From: Balanoglossus misakiensis
Taxonomy: Eukaryota; Hemichordata
Direction: 5' to 3'
Assembly (NCBI GenBank): GCA_040954595.2
Contig: CM082589.2
Location: forward strand, 12,214,001 to 12,278,000
DNA length: 64,000 nt
Under the pieces are notes generated by a model. That model worked only from the letters and a program-made list of their open reading frames with translations. It was not told the DNA's origin and did not search any database. Positions 30,675 to 44,452 of the stretch are shown here, piece after piece. The stretch's first letter is position 1, and every line of letters begins with the position of its first letter. The position numbers and the translations under genes are program-made.

Positions 30675-31471
30675 TCAAACAAGTGAGTATATACTTTCAA
30701 GACACCCTGCAAACAAACAAGCAATCTTTATTCCGTAGATCTTTAAGCATATTTATGCATTGTATATTTTGATGTGAAACTTCAAATTTTATTGGTCTTG
30801 TTGCCAAACTTCTGAAGAAATGAGGATATTGTTTTGAAGGGTATTTTATCAGTAGATAACAAATACCATGGCCCTCCATGCAAATACCCACATGGTAAAT
30901 TAAAACTGTTACAGGTGTATTTGATTTAAGCAATAAAACACCCCCAGCCATGGTATACCACGAGATTTTGACCAGTTCACGACATATACGCACGAGCGAT
31001 AGCGAGTGCGTATATGGAGTTGAACTGGTCAAAATTGAGTGGTATACCATGGCTGGGGGTGTTTTATTGCTATTATATTATGCCAGTATATTGAAACTTT
31101 GCATAAAACATTTTAAAAAGGCATTTTCTTTGACTATGATATATGACTGTGGTATATGGCTAATATATCACGGTCACATGTCGTGTCTCGACCAATCAAA
31201 TAGCGTGATTTACACCATCAATATACTGGTATAATATAATTCCACATATGGATTACATGTGGGATAATATTGGGTGCTGGCAGTTTCAGTAAATGAACTG
31301 CTCTTAAAAGTTGGGTGTCAGGGCACCCTTGACTTCTTATTGTTCAGTTATACATTTAGGAGGCTCAGTTATAGGAGAACCCGATAGAACCACAGCTGTA
31401 GGAATTAGGGAAATGGTCATACCCTAAAAAACTTATGTCACTACTATTTTTTTTTCATGCCATTGAAACAG

Positions 31472-31588
31472 AACAAACTCCATGTAGGCCAAGTCCATGC
31501 CTGAACAATGGGCGGTGTACTCAGCTGTCTTGTACAACTTATGAGTGTACTTGTCCAGGATGTTTCACCGGCACACACTGCAGCCAGT
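31472..31588 (+). CDS. Exon C, intact EGF-like (unit 3)
   Basis: All eight cysteines present; identical translation to unit 1. Confidence 0.81.
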
Positions 31589-31979
31589 GTAAAACTCATT
31601 AAAACAAACATTTGTCATGCAGGAACTAACATTTACAATCATGTCTCAATACATTGTCTGTTGGTCATACTTTATATTTTCATCTTCAGCATCACACCTT
31701 GGTCCTTGGGAATCGGTCACCTCAAAAATGATGTACAGCTGAAAGAAAACATGTTTATTTGAAGAAAAAACTGTTGATCGTTCATGAAAATTTTCCCTAC
31801 ACAAGATACATATACAGAGATTTTCATAGCCCCATAAGTGCGTCCCAGAATGAGCAAGTTGTTTTTGGAAGTGAAGTTCCGTTCAGTATTTACAGTAATG
31901 GTAATGATGATGTTTTCATCAAACAGATTTTGAAAGTAAATATTGCTGAGATAACATTAGGTTGCACTTTTTATTGCAG

Positions 31980-32102
31980 TCCAAGATCCAGGCCAGCGAA
32001 ACAGCTGTCTCAACGGGGCTGTATGTAATGCAGTGGCCAACTCCTGCACGGCATATACCTGTGCCTGTACTGGTTGCTATGAGGGTAACCGTTGTGAAAT
32101 AT
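31980..32102 (+). pseudogene. Exon D, open, C1 lost (unit 3)
   Basis: Same glycine at C1. Confidence 0.7.
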
Positions 32103-32677
32103 GTAAGTTTCTGACGTACCGTAAATGACAATCTTTTGGGCACTTTCTCTTCATGGCAATTGAATTGTGTGGTAACTTCTCATTTCTAAAATTTCCCCAA
32201 GAGAAAAGAAAGGAAAAGGAAACAGAAATTTCATTTGTATGTCCGTGCAATTTAGGATAGGCACGAACTTGTGAGGAAGTGTACGAAGTTGGATGTTTTC
32301 ATCACTCAAATATACAAGAGTTGCCTCTTGAAGACTAGTGTCTGTAGAGATAATTGTGCATGTGAGGTAATCTCTCCTAAGGTGGTGCACACCTCTTAGT
32401 ATTAAGTAAAAGAGACGTCCTTAATTATCCTTACTATTTGGCTTGAAAAATCAATCTTACTAGGTGTTCTGATTAGAGAGGTGTCCATAAAGACAGGTTT
32501 TACTGTATTACCCAAAATAGAGACATTGTCCCTTCATCATATACTTAATGCGTGTTCTGGGTATGGTTCCAGTATAATGCTTGTGTCAAAGGATTTTGTT
32601 GTGGTGCAGGAATCATCTTTGGTTGAGGTGTAGCCATCTGCATTTCATGTGTTTTAAACTATTTTTTTTTCTGATTG

Positions 32678-32800
32678 TCATTAACCCATGTGATCAGAAT
32701 CCGTGTCAAAATGGAGGCTATTGTTCCAAAACACCAAATTCTTATACTGACTACACCTGTTACTGCCAGTAGTGTTGGACTGGGGCCATCTGTGCCGTAG
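32678..32800 (+). pseudogene. Exon E, acceptor lost and TAG stop (unit 3)
   Basis: Same defects; TAG at 32770-32772. Confidence 0.7.
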
Positions 32801-33194
32801 GTGTGTCGAATTACTGTTTTATGACACAGCGTGGTATATAAACCCTCATTTTTGGTATTCTCAATGTGATAGATGGACCCATACACCAATAAATGGGGTG
32901 GAAGCATTACTAAGTTTCATCCTTTCAAAATTTGCTGATGTAGGGTCAAAATTGAGTGTGAGGTGCATGTTAAAAAGGAAAGCCTTCTGTATCATGTTGA
33001 TGGCACATTTTTTTAATTTTTCAAGATTCTTACAGAAAAATCCTAGCAATAGCATCATTATGTTATTTTAAATGTAAAGGTTTGAAACAAGGAATAAAGA
33101 CATTGCTCACATATTTAAACGAAATGAACATCACAAGTACATGTACAAGTTTTTGACAAGCAGGTAATTGATACTTTCCTTTTTGTTTTGGCAG

Positions 33195-33314
33195 CCATTG
33201 ATCAGTTATACCCTATGCCTTGTCAAAATGGTGGCACATGCGTTGCGTGAGACGGCTGTTTCCTGTTTGACTGTATGTGTACCGAATGCTTCACTGGTGC
33301 CACATGTACAATGC
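33195..33314 (+). pseudogene. Exon F, TGA stop and C1 lost (unit 3)
   Basis: Same lesions; TGA at 33248. Confidence 0.74.
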
Positions 33315-33609
33315 GTAAGTACTAACCAATATTATTTTATTCAATGCAAAACACTTGTTATATATTATATAATATAAGTACGGTACACATATTAAAGCCC
33401 TGGTAACTCAAACTTTGGGCTAGCTTAATGTTATCACTATTTTTGTTTTCGGTTGCAACTGTGGTTTCTTGTCACACTCTAAAGGATTTCACAGCATTTG
33501 GTTTTTCAAAACAGCCCTTTGGTTGTTGTCATGTATACATGTACATGACTGTGGAGTGTAGTTTGTAGATTCTGTAATTTTGACAATATCTTGACTGCAC
33601 ATCCCACAG

Positions 33610-33732
33610 CTGTCAACCAGTGTCAACCCATCCAGTGTCGGAATGGTGGAAACTGTGTGCTGACGCCCAATTGGTGTACTGAATTCACATGCTCCTGTAC
33701 AAGCTGTTACTCCGGCGATTTATGTCAGACAT
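33610..33732 (+). CDS. Exon G, intact EGF-like (unit 3)
   Basis: All eight cysteines and splice sites kept. Confidence 0.84.
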
Positions 33733-34116
33733 GTGAGTGATTTTAAATTTCAGATGAAGAGGAACATAATAACATAACACATAATCGGCTTGCAGTTGGT
33801 TTCTTCCAACCTGTATCAAACAGTGAATAACGACACAATTTTGGGGAAATTTATTAAGAATGTGTGTGCCATAAAAGGGGATTGTGTATTTGACCAAATA
33901 ACAACCTGCACCGTATGGTACACTAAGACACTATTACACCTGTGTCAAAATTTCATTACGTTTCTTTTGTTGAACATGGAAGAAATTTGTCACAGTGATG
34001 TTCTGTTGACCAACTGAGATTTTTACCACTCAACCCTGACTGCACAAATCTGTTTAAAGTATATGTAGTAAATATTAACTGTACACAATTTATATCACTT
34101 TCTCTTCTGTGCACAG

Positions 34117-34233
34117 ATTTGAATCCGTGTCAGCCCAACCCTTGTCTAAACAGTGGATTCTGCCAGCAAGTGTCCTGCACCGAGTTCAGATGCCAGAGTC
34201 CACGCTGTTTCATCGGAACCACGTGCGCTGAAC
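34117..34233 (+). pseudogene. Exon H, open, C5 lost (unit 3)
   Basis: Same serine at C5. Confidence 0.74.
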
Positions 34234-34686
34234 GTAAGCAAACCAGTGTCAGATTTCCCGCACAAAGTAGAAATCGCTGGGCTTTGTCATTGATATTGTC
34301 TCAATAAAGTTGCCTGTGATTGTGCAGCTAACCAAGAGACTTATATGCACTACGGTAGCCATGATGAATACTTTCATTGACTCAAATGCTCATCAGTGTA
34401 GATGTTGCTATTTTTCCAACCGTAAATTGAAACATCAGAAAGTTATGACATCAACTACCCCCACCCCCACCCCCACCCCACCCACCCCCAACTAGTAAAT
34501 ATTATAAGATTCAGTAATTATGGTAAAGATGGTAGCACCAAGCTTGGATCAAGTGGTCTTCATTATCCTTCACACATGAACATGATCACACGGATGTGCA
34601 ATCTTCTGACAGTCTGCTACAGATTTCACTTCCCACTCAAGTGTGTAAGACCCTAATGTGATACTTTTCATTTAGCTCACCCTTAG

Positions 34687-34809
34687 CGATCAACCAGTGT
34701 CTTCTAAACCCATGTCTGAATAACGGAGTGTATCAGCCACTTCAAGGCTCCTGCTCAATCTACACCTGCAACTGTCCAACCTGCTACACTGGGCAAACAT
34801 GTGTTACAT
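34687..34809 (+). pseudogene. Exon I, open, C3 lost (unit 3)
   Basis: Same tyrosine at C3. The polypyrimidine tract reads TTTAGCTCACCC here instead of TTTCTCTCACCC. Confidence 0.74.
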
Positions 34810-36749
34810 GTAAGTCACAAGTTTTTAGGTCCCATTGGTATGTACCATAGGAAGTTATGGGATTGGTTACGTCTGTATGTATGGATGGATGGATGGATGT
34901 ATGTCTGTATGTCCGTCCACATGAAAAACTTGAAAACCGCAGCGCGTATGACCTCGATATTTGGCGTGTAGATGCAGGCAGGGCTGTAGATGGGAGTTTG
35001 TTCAAATGAAGATGTCATTGCCAAAAATATGCAAATTAGCTGGGAAAATGTGAAATTGGTCAAAACTCAAAAAACTGGACAACCACTGGTCATATTGATT
35101 TGAAAAATGGTATGCATGTACCTTATATCAACCTCATACAACCCTGTATGTTTTGAGCTAATATTATCGATTTCCTATTTTTTTTGCATTTTTTTGTATT
35201 TTTCCATGTTATTGGTAAAAGTCTTTGAAATTTAGTATGAAGCCTCCTAATGTTGTCTAAGTAACCATAGTTTTGTTCAAATTGTTGCAAAATTTGCATA
35301 TCTATAATTTTGAGCATTATTTGCCATTTTTGGTCAAAAAATGTTTTTCTTTAAAACCTCATGCCAGATTGCTTTGCAATTTGGTAGGCATGTTCGTAGG
35401 GGTAACCTAAATAATATGTTGTAAAAAATGTGATATTTGCATAAATGTGTTATCGGGGAAACTTTTGCAATTTTTGTCAAAAATTGTTTTCACTGAAACC
35501 GCTTGTCCTATTGCATTGAACTTAGGCAGCATGTTCCTTGTAGTGATTGAAGTAAGATATTGTACAATTTTGGTGATATTTTCATATTTGTGTTTTTGCC
35601 ACTTTTGAACAAATATTTTCTGTGAAACTGCTTGTTGGATTGCTTTGAAATTAGTTTTTTCTCTGATTGCTTTGAAATTTAGGATATAATTTCATAACAC
35701 ATACCTGTATATGTGCAACTTTTATTCAATTCTGAGATCAGAAAGATTAAATATTTAGCGAGTTTTTTTGGTAAGTTTCTTTGTTTTTGGTTAGCAAATC
35801 TTCTCCTAAACAAATTGTCCAGTTGTTTTTAAAGTTACTATTTACAAGGAGTTGTTACCTCGAACAAAGACATGTTTACATAACTTAAATAGGCCAGCTG
35901 TTACAGAGACCACCAGCTATCACATTTTAATTACCAGTGGCAGGTCAGTGTGTGTCTGTTCCAGGGCTGACTGAAAGAAGTTGCTTCGCATATGTGTTTG
36001 TGTACAGACAATTTTTGGTCAATTTTTTTTTCTAGCACCACTTGTAAGACTGCCATGACACATGACAGTTTATTGGGCATGTTCCTTGTTAATGTTTTTA
36101 CATTGCATATTTCTATATGGTCAGATCATAAGTGCTTGCAAATGTCACCTGTAATTTTTATTCTGCTGTGTCACTGTTTCCGCATAATCCTCAAATGTCA
36201 TCAGATCTCCGAATGTGATGAAAACAGTGTGTTTTGAGTGGGTTTTTTTAATGACCTTTTGGGTTAAAAGTGGCAAAAATGGCAATTTTGTCTTCAAAGG
36301 GGTCAATAAGACTGACTTTTTTGGAATCAGCACCATTTTTTACATTGAATGGACTAGTCTGCTCAAACTTTCCTTACCAAAAATTATGTTTAATCTTCTG
36401 TAACATGTATACTAGTGTACATGTAGCTGCCTGATAGTTTGCCCTGTGTGTGTAATTGCTGAGTGACATAACGCATTCTGTGATTGATGCAGTCACCTAA
36501 CCACCAATCGAACGATTGTTATAAGGAGAACTGCACGACCTTTAACCGCATTAGCATACCTGATTTTTAGGGCTCGATATTACCTCTGAGGACGCAATAT
36601 TTAAGTTGAAGTTTTTTTATTTTATCATATTAGAGCAAGAAGACTTGTCTTTTATGTAAAAGAAATAGACCCTAATATACAGAGTGCATTTTGAAACGAT
36701 AGGCAGTTCCGGCCCATAGCCTAATTCTTCATTTTTCTGTCATGCGTAG

Positions 36750-36865
36750 GAATTGATTAGTGCTAACAACCCATGTCAAAATGGCAGCACTTGCCAACCC
36801 TAACCTCGTGTGTGGCATTGACGTGCACCTGCCAAGGATGCTTTACTGGGAGCGCTGTGAAAATT
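36750..36865 (+). pseudogene. Exon J, degenerate EGF-like (unit 3)
   Basis: 116-bp form; same stop and frameshifts. Confidence 0.66.
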
Positions 36866-37378
36866 GTCAGTCAGTTTCTTTTGTCAAATTAATCAATATG
36901 TGTGGGACTGCTATACATGTATATAAAACAGAATACTGCGATGGAAAATTCTATAACTTAATGTTTCAGTGGATATATGACTTAAAGTTAGCAGTATGCA
37001 GTGAATTCAACAGAAAGTGTAATTTCCTCTTGTGTGAGCTCTGTGCGACTGTGCCAATGAAAATCTCACCACAAACAAAAATGACAGGTATACACTGTAT
37101 ATTAGCAGCTTTGTCTCTGTAATAGCCATAGTGTTTTGAAGTTGAAAACTTGCAAAGTGTGCAGTTTTATTCACACTACAAAGGAAACATTGTTGAAACG
37201 GATTATCTGTGTACATTGTCAAACTGTACACTTGTCGCGAGATTTATTCTCAATTATATTACTAGTATATCATGCTACCGTCTGCAACTCTGATTGGACG
37301 AGAGCTAAATCCAGCGATGCTAAAATACTCAATAATGCACTGCTGGCAGTGGTAAAACGGGCTTTCTGTTTGCCACAT

Positions 37379-37693
37379 GGGTTTGTTCTTTAGGTTGTTG
37401 TATGTGTTTACACCCATCATGTTTATTGTAGAACCAGGGTCGATCAGTGAGGCAACTGCTGTTTGTTCTATCTGCACTGTTACTCGAGGCCTCCTGCCAT
37501 TTGATTGTTGTACAGTGAAGCAGTATTCATCTCCCGAGCTGTCTTCCACTTTATGCACAGCTTTGACAGTTTTATCCTTGTCTACCCTATTTGCCTTGCC
37601 TTTTGAATGGTAGCATTTGGCTAAATGGTTAGGTTTGCCACACTTCCTGCATGACTTGCCTTTAGCTGGACATACTGAGTCATGTGGTACCAT
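37379..37693 (-). mobile_element. Gypsy-type gag-pol fragment (unit 3)
   Basis: Translation matches unit 1. Confidence 0.78.
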
Positions 37694-39009
37694 TATTAAA
37701 ATAGGGGCCAGTCATCAAAACGTAAGTGAGCCAAAAAACTACAGGTCAGATAAATTGTTTTCTCGTAAATTCAACATTAGAATCAAATTTGGCGTTGGAA
37801 ACAAACGGCGGGTCGCCAGTTCCTGGTCTGGAGGCTGGTAGAGTCACGTCTTGAAGACTGGCCCCTATTTTAATAATGGCATTGTCATGACCGGCCAACC
37901 TTTGACCTTGGAGACCACAATGTAGAGCTATCGATCAGCTTTTCGCGTTTCAATCAAACATTGCAATCACGGGCTAAAATCACTAACTAGTTGATACCTT
38001 TTTCGGTGTTTCATCTAACCTTTGAAAGGAGTATAATAAAAATGAAATGACCGCACATAATGTGCATTTCTTGTTCACGTGTGGGGACTATATGTGTGCG
38101 TAATGATCCAAATGCAAGGGGTCGTGTGAACAGGCCTTAAATAATGAGTTTGCGTTAAATAATGAGTTTGCGTTAAATAATAAGTTGACAAACGGCGCGA
38201 GTGCATTTTTTCATGGTTTAGAAATCACTTATTTATATATAATTCATTATATAATGTAAATCACTCATGATATATATATAATAGACTTGCACTTAAATTA
38301 TTTATAAATCACTCATGATATATATATAATACACTTAAAAAATTTTTATTTATAAATAATTAATTATATATAAATAATTATGTACATCACTCATGATATA
38401 TATATAATAGACTGACAATGACATTGTTTATAAATAATTTATTATATATAAATAAAAGAGCATAAAATACATTTTATGTATATAATTGAATCGACTTGAA
38501 ATTATTTATAAATAAATTGTCAGGACTTAAATGGTTTGCAAATCTATAATTACATACATATAAGTATGTTAAATAACGACTTTTGAACAAATAATTTAGC
38601 TAAATAATAAGTTAACACATGGCACCCCATACAAACATTACGTCCAGTCCAAATATTCTGCCAATTTTACATCCAATGCATTCAAATAGTGGACTGCTTC
38701 GCTTTCATCCAGTTTTCATGTGCATCGTATAAGTAGACTTTTGTTTTGTCCCGTCTTTTCACCGAATTTGCTCTTTTCCAAATCTCCGACACAGACTATG
38801 ATCGTCACATTCTTGTCTGTTGTTAGAACAGCACACTGCCATATGGCATTGACTGTATACAGTTTCTGTTACCAATATCTCTGGTTTGGCATTTTCCTGT
38901 CCTCAATCTTTTGCCAGGGATTTTTGTGTCCCCAACCCGCGTGAGAATCCCACGTCTTTGAAGGTATGACTGTGACTATAAGATTCTATAAATCTCTGTT
39001 TATTTTCAG

Positions 39010-39140
39010 CACAAACATCATGTGCTGATTGCCCAGCTGGTAACCAATGTCCAAATGGTAACACTGTGATTTTATGCTCGGCTGGTTATTACAGTTCGGC
39101 CTTGGACAAAGGATGTCTCGCTGTACCTCTTGCATAACAG
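39010..39140 (+). pseudogene. Exon K, GCC2/GCC3-like, frameshifted (unit 3)
   Basis: Same 131-bp length; PNGN as in unit 1. Confidence 0.66.
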
Positions 39141-39394
39141 GTAAACTTCTACCCACCAACCTTTATTTCCAACATCAAACATTAGGTCAGGTAATTTACT
39201 AACTGAAAAATAGGATGGGAACATTTTCCATTTCTGTATTTAAAATTTACTGATATAATATATGAATGAAAAAATGACAATTTTTCCAAATTTGAATAGA
39301 CCTCTATTTATGAAAATAATTAAAATTTGCGCCAATTTTTTACAGTGGTATTCAAAGGTTAACTTGGTGTGTATATTCTTTGTTTGATTTACAG

Positions 39395-39528
39395 ATCAGC
39401 CGGTGCTGAACAGTGTACTATTTGTGAGCAAGGGTACGCCTGCACAGATCCCAGTGCATCGCAATTCAAGTGTACCAAGGGTTACGTGTCATTGGCTGGT
39501 GCAACAAACTGTACCAGATGTACAAATG
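39395..39528 (+). pseudogene. Exon L, GCC2/GCC3-like, out of phase (unit 3)
   Basis: Translation identical to unit 1. Confidence 0.64.
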
Positions 39529-39635
39529 GTAAGATTGTGGTACTTGTTCAGTTTGCTGTGTGATGAAACTGAGTGGTATGTGTGTATGCATGTATGTGTT
39601 TACAACAGATTTTCAAGTCAGTGCGACTGGGGTTA

Positions 39636-39667
<32 letters not shown>

Positions 39668-39911
39668 TACAACAGATTATCAACTCAGTGCGAAATCTTG
39701 CGAGACCCGGTTAGCCATGTGAGATCTCGCAGAGTCTTATGATATTCAGAAAATGGTTGATTAGAAATGACGTTTAATGTCCTCCAAAGAATTTTCTACA
39801 TGCCCGTATACTTGTCTCAGAATTATGAAGTGAATCATCTCAAGTAATTTGTTATTTTAAATGACACTGTATCACAAATACTTCACTAAAAACCTCATTT
39901 TCTTTAATCAG

Positions 39912-40109
39912 ATGAAATAAGTGAGGAGCCTGCACGCACATCCCGTCTTCTGTGCCCTGCTGGACAATCGTGTTCAGATCCAATGTAAGATCCGCTTGAC
40001 TGTGGCAATGGTGAATATGCTATGGAAGGCGACGGCACATGCACGCCTTGTCCAGCAGGATCCAAGTGTCCAACCATGTCACCCGTAGTTGATTGTTCAA
40101 CAGTTACTG
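39912..40109 (+). pseudogene. Exon M, TAA stop (unit 3)
   Basis: Same TAA at 39986. Confidence 0.7.
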
Positions 40110-41361
40110 GTAAGTTGGGCTGCAAATTACTCTTATGACTTCCCTGTGTTATAGCATGACATACACAGAAAATTAAACTGTTATGCTCATTGGAGTTGAT
40201 ATTGTGATGCACTTTGAAAAACACAATGATTCCACTGAAGAGGTATTGTACAGTAACACCTGTGATTACGGACATCTCTCTAATAAGGGATCGTTGGACC
40301 AAACCAATCGTTCTTTGAATTTTTTCTGTGATAGGTTCATACTCGCTAGGTTCGGCCAAGTCCTTCTGGTTATGAATGCACAACTACAAATGTCACACAG
40401 TGCGCTACAGGGAAGTAAAGTGTTGAAGGAGGTAAGTCTTGAAATCTCTTTTCTTCTGGTCTCGATTTGAACATGGTTCCACAAGTTGTTTACATCACTT
40501 GTAGTTTTACATATTTTTTTAGTTCAACAGCTATGCTATACATGGTGTCCTGAGAAGTCGACCAGTATGAGAAGTCGGTATCGGCCAGTACGAGAAGTCG
40601 GCCTGTGGGAGAGAACCCTGGTACTTTGTGTTATATATAACTGTTTCACTACGAAATGTTTCCTTGATGTACAGGAGCTGAGATATTTGTACAAATAGCC
40701 GATGAATTTTAAAACTGTCTGTTCACTTTTCATGTACGTCACCGGGGTACGTCAACATCAGTCACCTGCACTTCTTGAGCTGCGCCAGTAGTCTGTTCCT
40801 TGTCACGTTTGTTTGTTTGGTGTTGTCTCAGAAAGTATGAATATACACATACATCTTCTATGTATTTTAGTAGGCTTTGAAACAACTCCCTTTAATCAGA
40901 AATGTCACAGGAATTTGGCGAACAACCTAAGCTCCTTACGCGGATACGGGGATGGGGAACTGGTACGGATGCCAGACGCCATTATTTGAAATGACGCCAT
41001 TGTGTTGTCAAGAATTTGGGAAATCCGTCCAAATGAAAATATTTAGTGCAATTATATTTTATTAAGTGTTGTTATAAGTAATCTGGGTCATCACTGCACT
41101 ATTCGGGTACAAGTTCAACAACTGGCCGACTTCTCATACGCGCGTAGTGGCTGACTTCTAATCTGGCCGACTTCTCATGTATTCCTATACATTAGTGAAA
41201 ATTGGGGAAACTGGTGTTTTCAGACAACTTATGAAGTCCCTTTCGCAATATTAACTCTAAAACAGCGGGTGATATTCCTTTTAAAATTTAACCAAATAAG
41301 CATACTTGAACTCTGTCATATCGGCAAAACACTCACTACACAAGCTGCTGTTATTCTACAG

Positions 41362-41578
41362 ACATGACATGTGCTGATTGCGGCGTAGGTAACTACTGTC
41401 CAGATGGGTCAGACAGCCCCATTCCTTGTCCATCAAGTTATTATGCTGACACAGCCACAGAAGTATCCTGTACCCCTTGCGATCCAGGCTGTCAGTGTGC
41501 AGCAACATCACCCACTTGCCTGCACATCAAGAACCTACTCTCTGGGACCATCAACAACATGTACTCCCCTTCTACCAG
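41362..41578 (+). CDS. Exon N, open GCC2/GCC3-like (unit 3)
   Basis: Translation identical to unit 1. Confidence 0.66.
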
Positions 41579-42398
41579 GTTTGTAGTCGTCTTAGTCGTA
41601 AAAACATATTTAAGGTGTTGGGCACCTCGAAATAAAGGGTCGTCTGATCATGTTAAAATTAATACTGATGATACTATGACTTCTAAACATTTAATCTATG
41701 GAATAAAAATTGGGGGTCAACCATCTAGAGTTTTGAAAAAGCGCCCTTTATCTAGCACCTCTTTCAGATTTTGCCAGGCTCGTAGATTTTTGTAAAATGG
41801 CCTCAAAAATAAGAATTTTGGAAGGTTTGTCATATTTTTTCACCATTGTAGAATCTAAATGTTCTGAATTATTTTATTTTTAGCAATTTTGAGATTGCTT
41901 CATGTTCAGTATGATAATCGCATGTCAATACAACTGTTACATTAAAGGAAAAGTTCAAATCCGCCTAAAACCACATTGCATTGGTACCTAGTTAAGTTGT
42001 CCTCACTTCTGACGCAAAATTTTGATGTGCAATGCACGTGTCTGTGAAATTGACGAATAAAAAAATTGTATACCAGTGCAAAATTAAAAACTCCCTGTGC
42101 AGCCTTCTTGGCAACTGCATGCTGGGAAAAGTACTCGGATGATGACGAAAAAGTTTCGGGGTTCCGGGTAGTGCTACCCCGGAATACAATGTTGGGTGCA
42201 GACTCCAACTATGGAAAAGAGATGCAGAATGTCATGTGATATAGTAGTGAAAACAAATACACGTTGGTTCACATATTTCAGCTCTCAGCAATCAGGGTGC
42301 ATTAAAAGGCCTTGATTGGTGTGATATTCACAATTGATGATTATAAATACTTACAGTTGTATACTGTTTTATTTTGTAAATATTGTGTACATTTGCAG

Positions 42399-42528
42399 CA
42401 ATGAATCCGTGCGAACACAAACCTTAACCCATGCCGGAATGCTGGTACTTGCCAAGCAATCCAGGGATCTTGTACAGGCGTCACATGTCTATGTGCTGGC
42501 TGCTACCTGGGCTTCACATGTGAAACAC
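42399..42528 (+). pseudogene. Exon O, 7-bp insertion (unit 3)
   Basis: Same insertion. Confidence 0.76.
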
Positions 42529-42758
42529 GTGAGTACAGTACTTTGTCATTTATTAAAAAATCTAAGTGCTGAGGTACATTGTAGTAATAATAGCAGGTGT
42601 AGTCATTATCATCATCATCATCATCTTTAAGTCAGTCATATGATCGGTAATAAAAACAGTAAAATCACCAGTATAAAAACATAACAGAGAAATAATGAAC
42701 GTGTACTGGTGTTACCATAGGTAACTGTTGTATAAAATTTTGAATTCCTGTCTTCCAG

Positions 42759-42881
42759 TTCCTAATCCATGCTTCACTAGTCCTTGTCTCAATGGAGGTA
42801 CCTGCCAACAACAGGCAAATTCTTGTACTGCCACCATTGGCATGTGCACAGAGTGTTACTAGGGAAACAGGTGTGAGACAA
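42759..42881 (+). pseudogene. Exon P, TAG stop and C4 lost (unit 3)
   Basis: Same lesions. Confidence 0.74.
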
Positions 42882-42976
42882 GTAAGTTTGAATCTATAGC
42901 AGTTAATAATGATAATTATCATTTTTTTTTATTATGATTTAAACTTCACTGATGTTGTACAAACACAAAAATAGAA

Positions 42977-43446
42977 ATAATAATAATAATAATAATAATT
43001 TATTTGTATAGCGTCAGTATCCACAAAAAATGTGATCAATGACGCTTAAAGCAAAAGTACAATACAACAAATGGCTAAAAAACAGATTTAAAAAGTAAAG
43101 TTTTAACATTTGATTTAAAAACAGATAAGTCTGGTGCCTGGCGAATGGTGAGTGGAAGATTATTCCAAAGAATTGGAGCAGCAACAGTAAAAGCACGATC
43201 ACCATAACTCTTGGTGCGTGATCGAACAGGGCAGAGTTTGAACTGATCAGCTGACCTCAAATTGCGACACGGAACATATAGATTAGTCATGCTAGAAAGA
43301 TAGATTGGACCAAGTTTATGAATGGATTTAAAAATGAGAACTAACATCTTAAAAACAATACGCTCTGTAACAGGTAGCCAGTGCAACTGATACAAAATTG
43401 GAGTGATGTGACAGGTGATTTTTGAACGAGTAACAATTAGAAAGGG
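42977..43446 (-). mobile_element. CR1/L2-like 3' fragment (unit 3)
   Basis: Short ACAAC allele as in unit 2. Confidence 0.84.
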
Positions 43447-43661
43447 ACAGCAGCTTAGCTCTATTCCTTTTCCAAAGTGTTTGTTCTTTTAAACTACCTG
43501 TTTTTTATTTATTCTGATTATGCTAATATGCTAATTTGTCGGTTTGTCACATCACAATTTTTGTAGGAAACTCACCCCTGGGAATTTTTTTCAGCCACTG
43601 ACATACATTCATAATCACATGACATTGATGATCATGGAAAATTTGACCCTTTTCCTTGTAG

Positions 43662-43784
43662 GACTCAACCAGTGTCCACCAAATCCGTGCCAGAATGGTG
43701 GCTTCTGTCAACCGGCTCGAAATTCCTGCTTTGATCTCACCTGCATATGTACTGGTTGCTACAAAGGTGATAGGTGTGAGATAT
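43662..43784 (+). CDS. Exon A, intact EGF-like (unit 4)
   Basis: Coding sequence unchanged. Confidence 0.84.
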
Positions 43785-44338
43785 GTAAGTATACAGCGCA
43801 GTCTCTTTTACCTTTTGTCTCTGATGCATTCAAATACTGCATGTTTCCTGAGCATAGGTGTAGCCATCACCACAGCAGAGCTTGGAGCGTTCTTGACATC
43901 GAATGCAAGATTACACTCTTCCCAATCAAAATCACTTTCGTAGCGCATAATGTCTTGATTGTCTTAGTTCAAGAAACATTATGCGCGACTGGCCAATTTT
44001 ACAGCCTTTTGTCAACGCACATCCACTATGGAAATTCTCACTCCAGGCCAGATAGTGTAAATTTACATATGAGTCTACAGGTATGCTTGAAGTCAAGTCA
44101 AGCATTTGCAAGGAACCCTCCTCCAGTACACAGGTCTTTGATTTCATGAAGGGAAGCCCTTGCCTCACAGTCACTGCCACATGATCTATGGAGGTGTGAA
44201 CAACTTGATACCAGCCTAATATAAGTTGTAGGCACAATCACTCCACACACCCTTGCCATAATTCTGCAAGGTTTTTGCCATATCTGTACTGTAGAATGAG
44301 TAGCAAGGAATAAAATGGCGTCCTTTCTTAATTTCCAG

Positions 44339-44452
44339 TGCAAAACCCCTGTGATCCCAACCCATGTATGAATGGTGGATTTTGCCAGCAAACATCGTGC
44401 AATTTCTATTCATGCCAGTGTGTGAACTCTTACACAGGTGACATCTGTCAAA
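44339..44452 (+). pseudogene. Exon B body, split by transposon (unit 4)
   Basis: Same break; displaced donor at 45581. Confidence 0.74.

Larger units (their letters stand above)
28015..43446 (+). repeat. Tandem segmental unit 3 (15,432 bp, extra 534-bp repeat)
   Basis: Third unit, the longest. It carries all 16 exons and one extra 534-bp repeat inside the exon-B transposon. It also has a 6-bp longer CCCCCA tract near 34460, and shares the short GTTT and ACAAC alleles with unit 2. Confidence 0.93.
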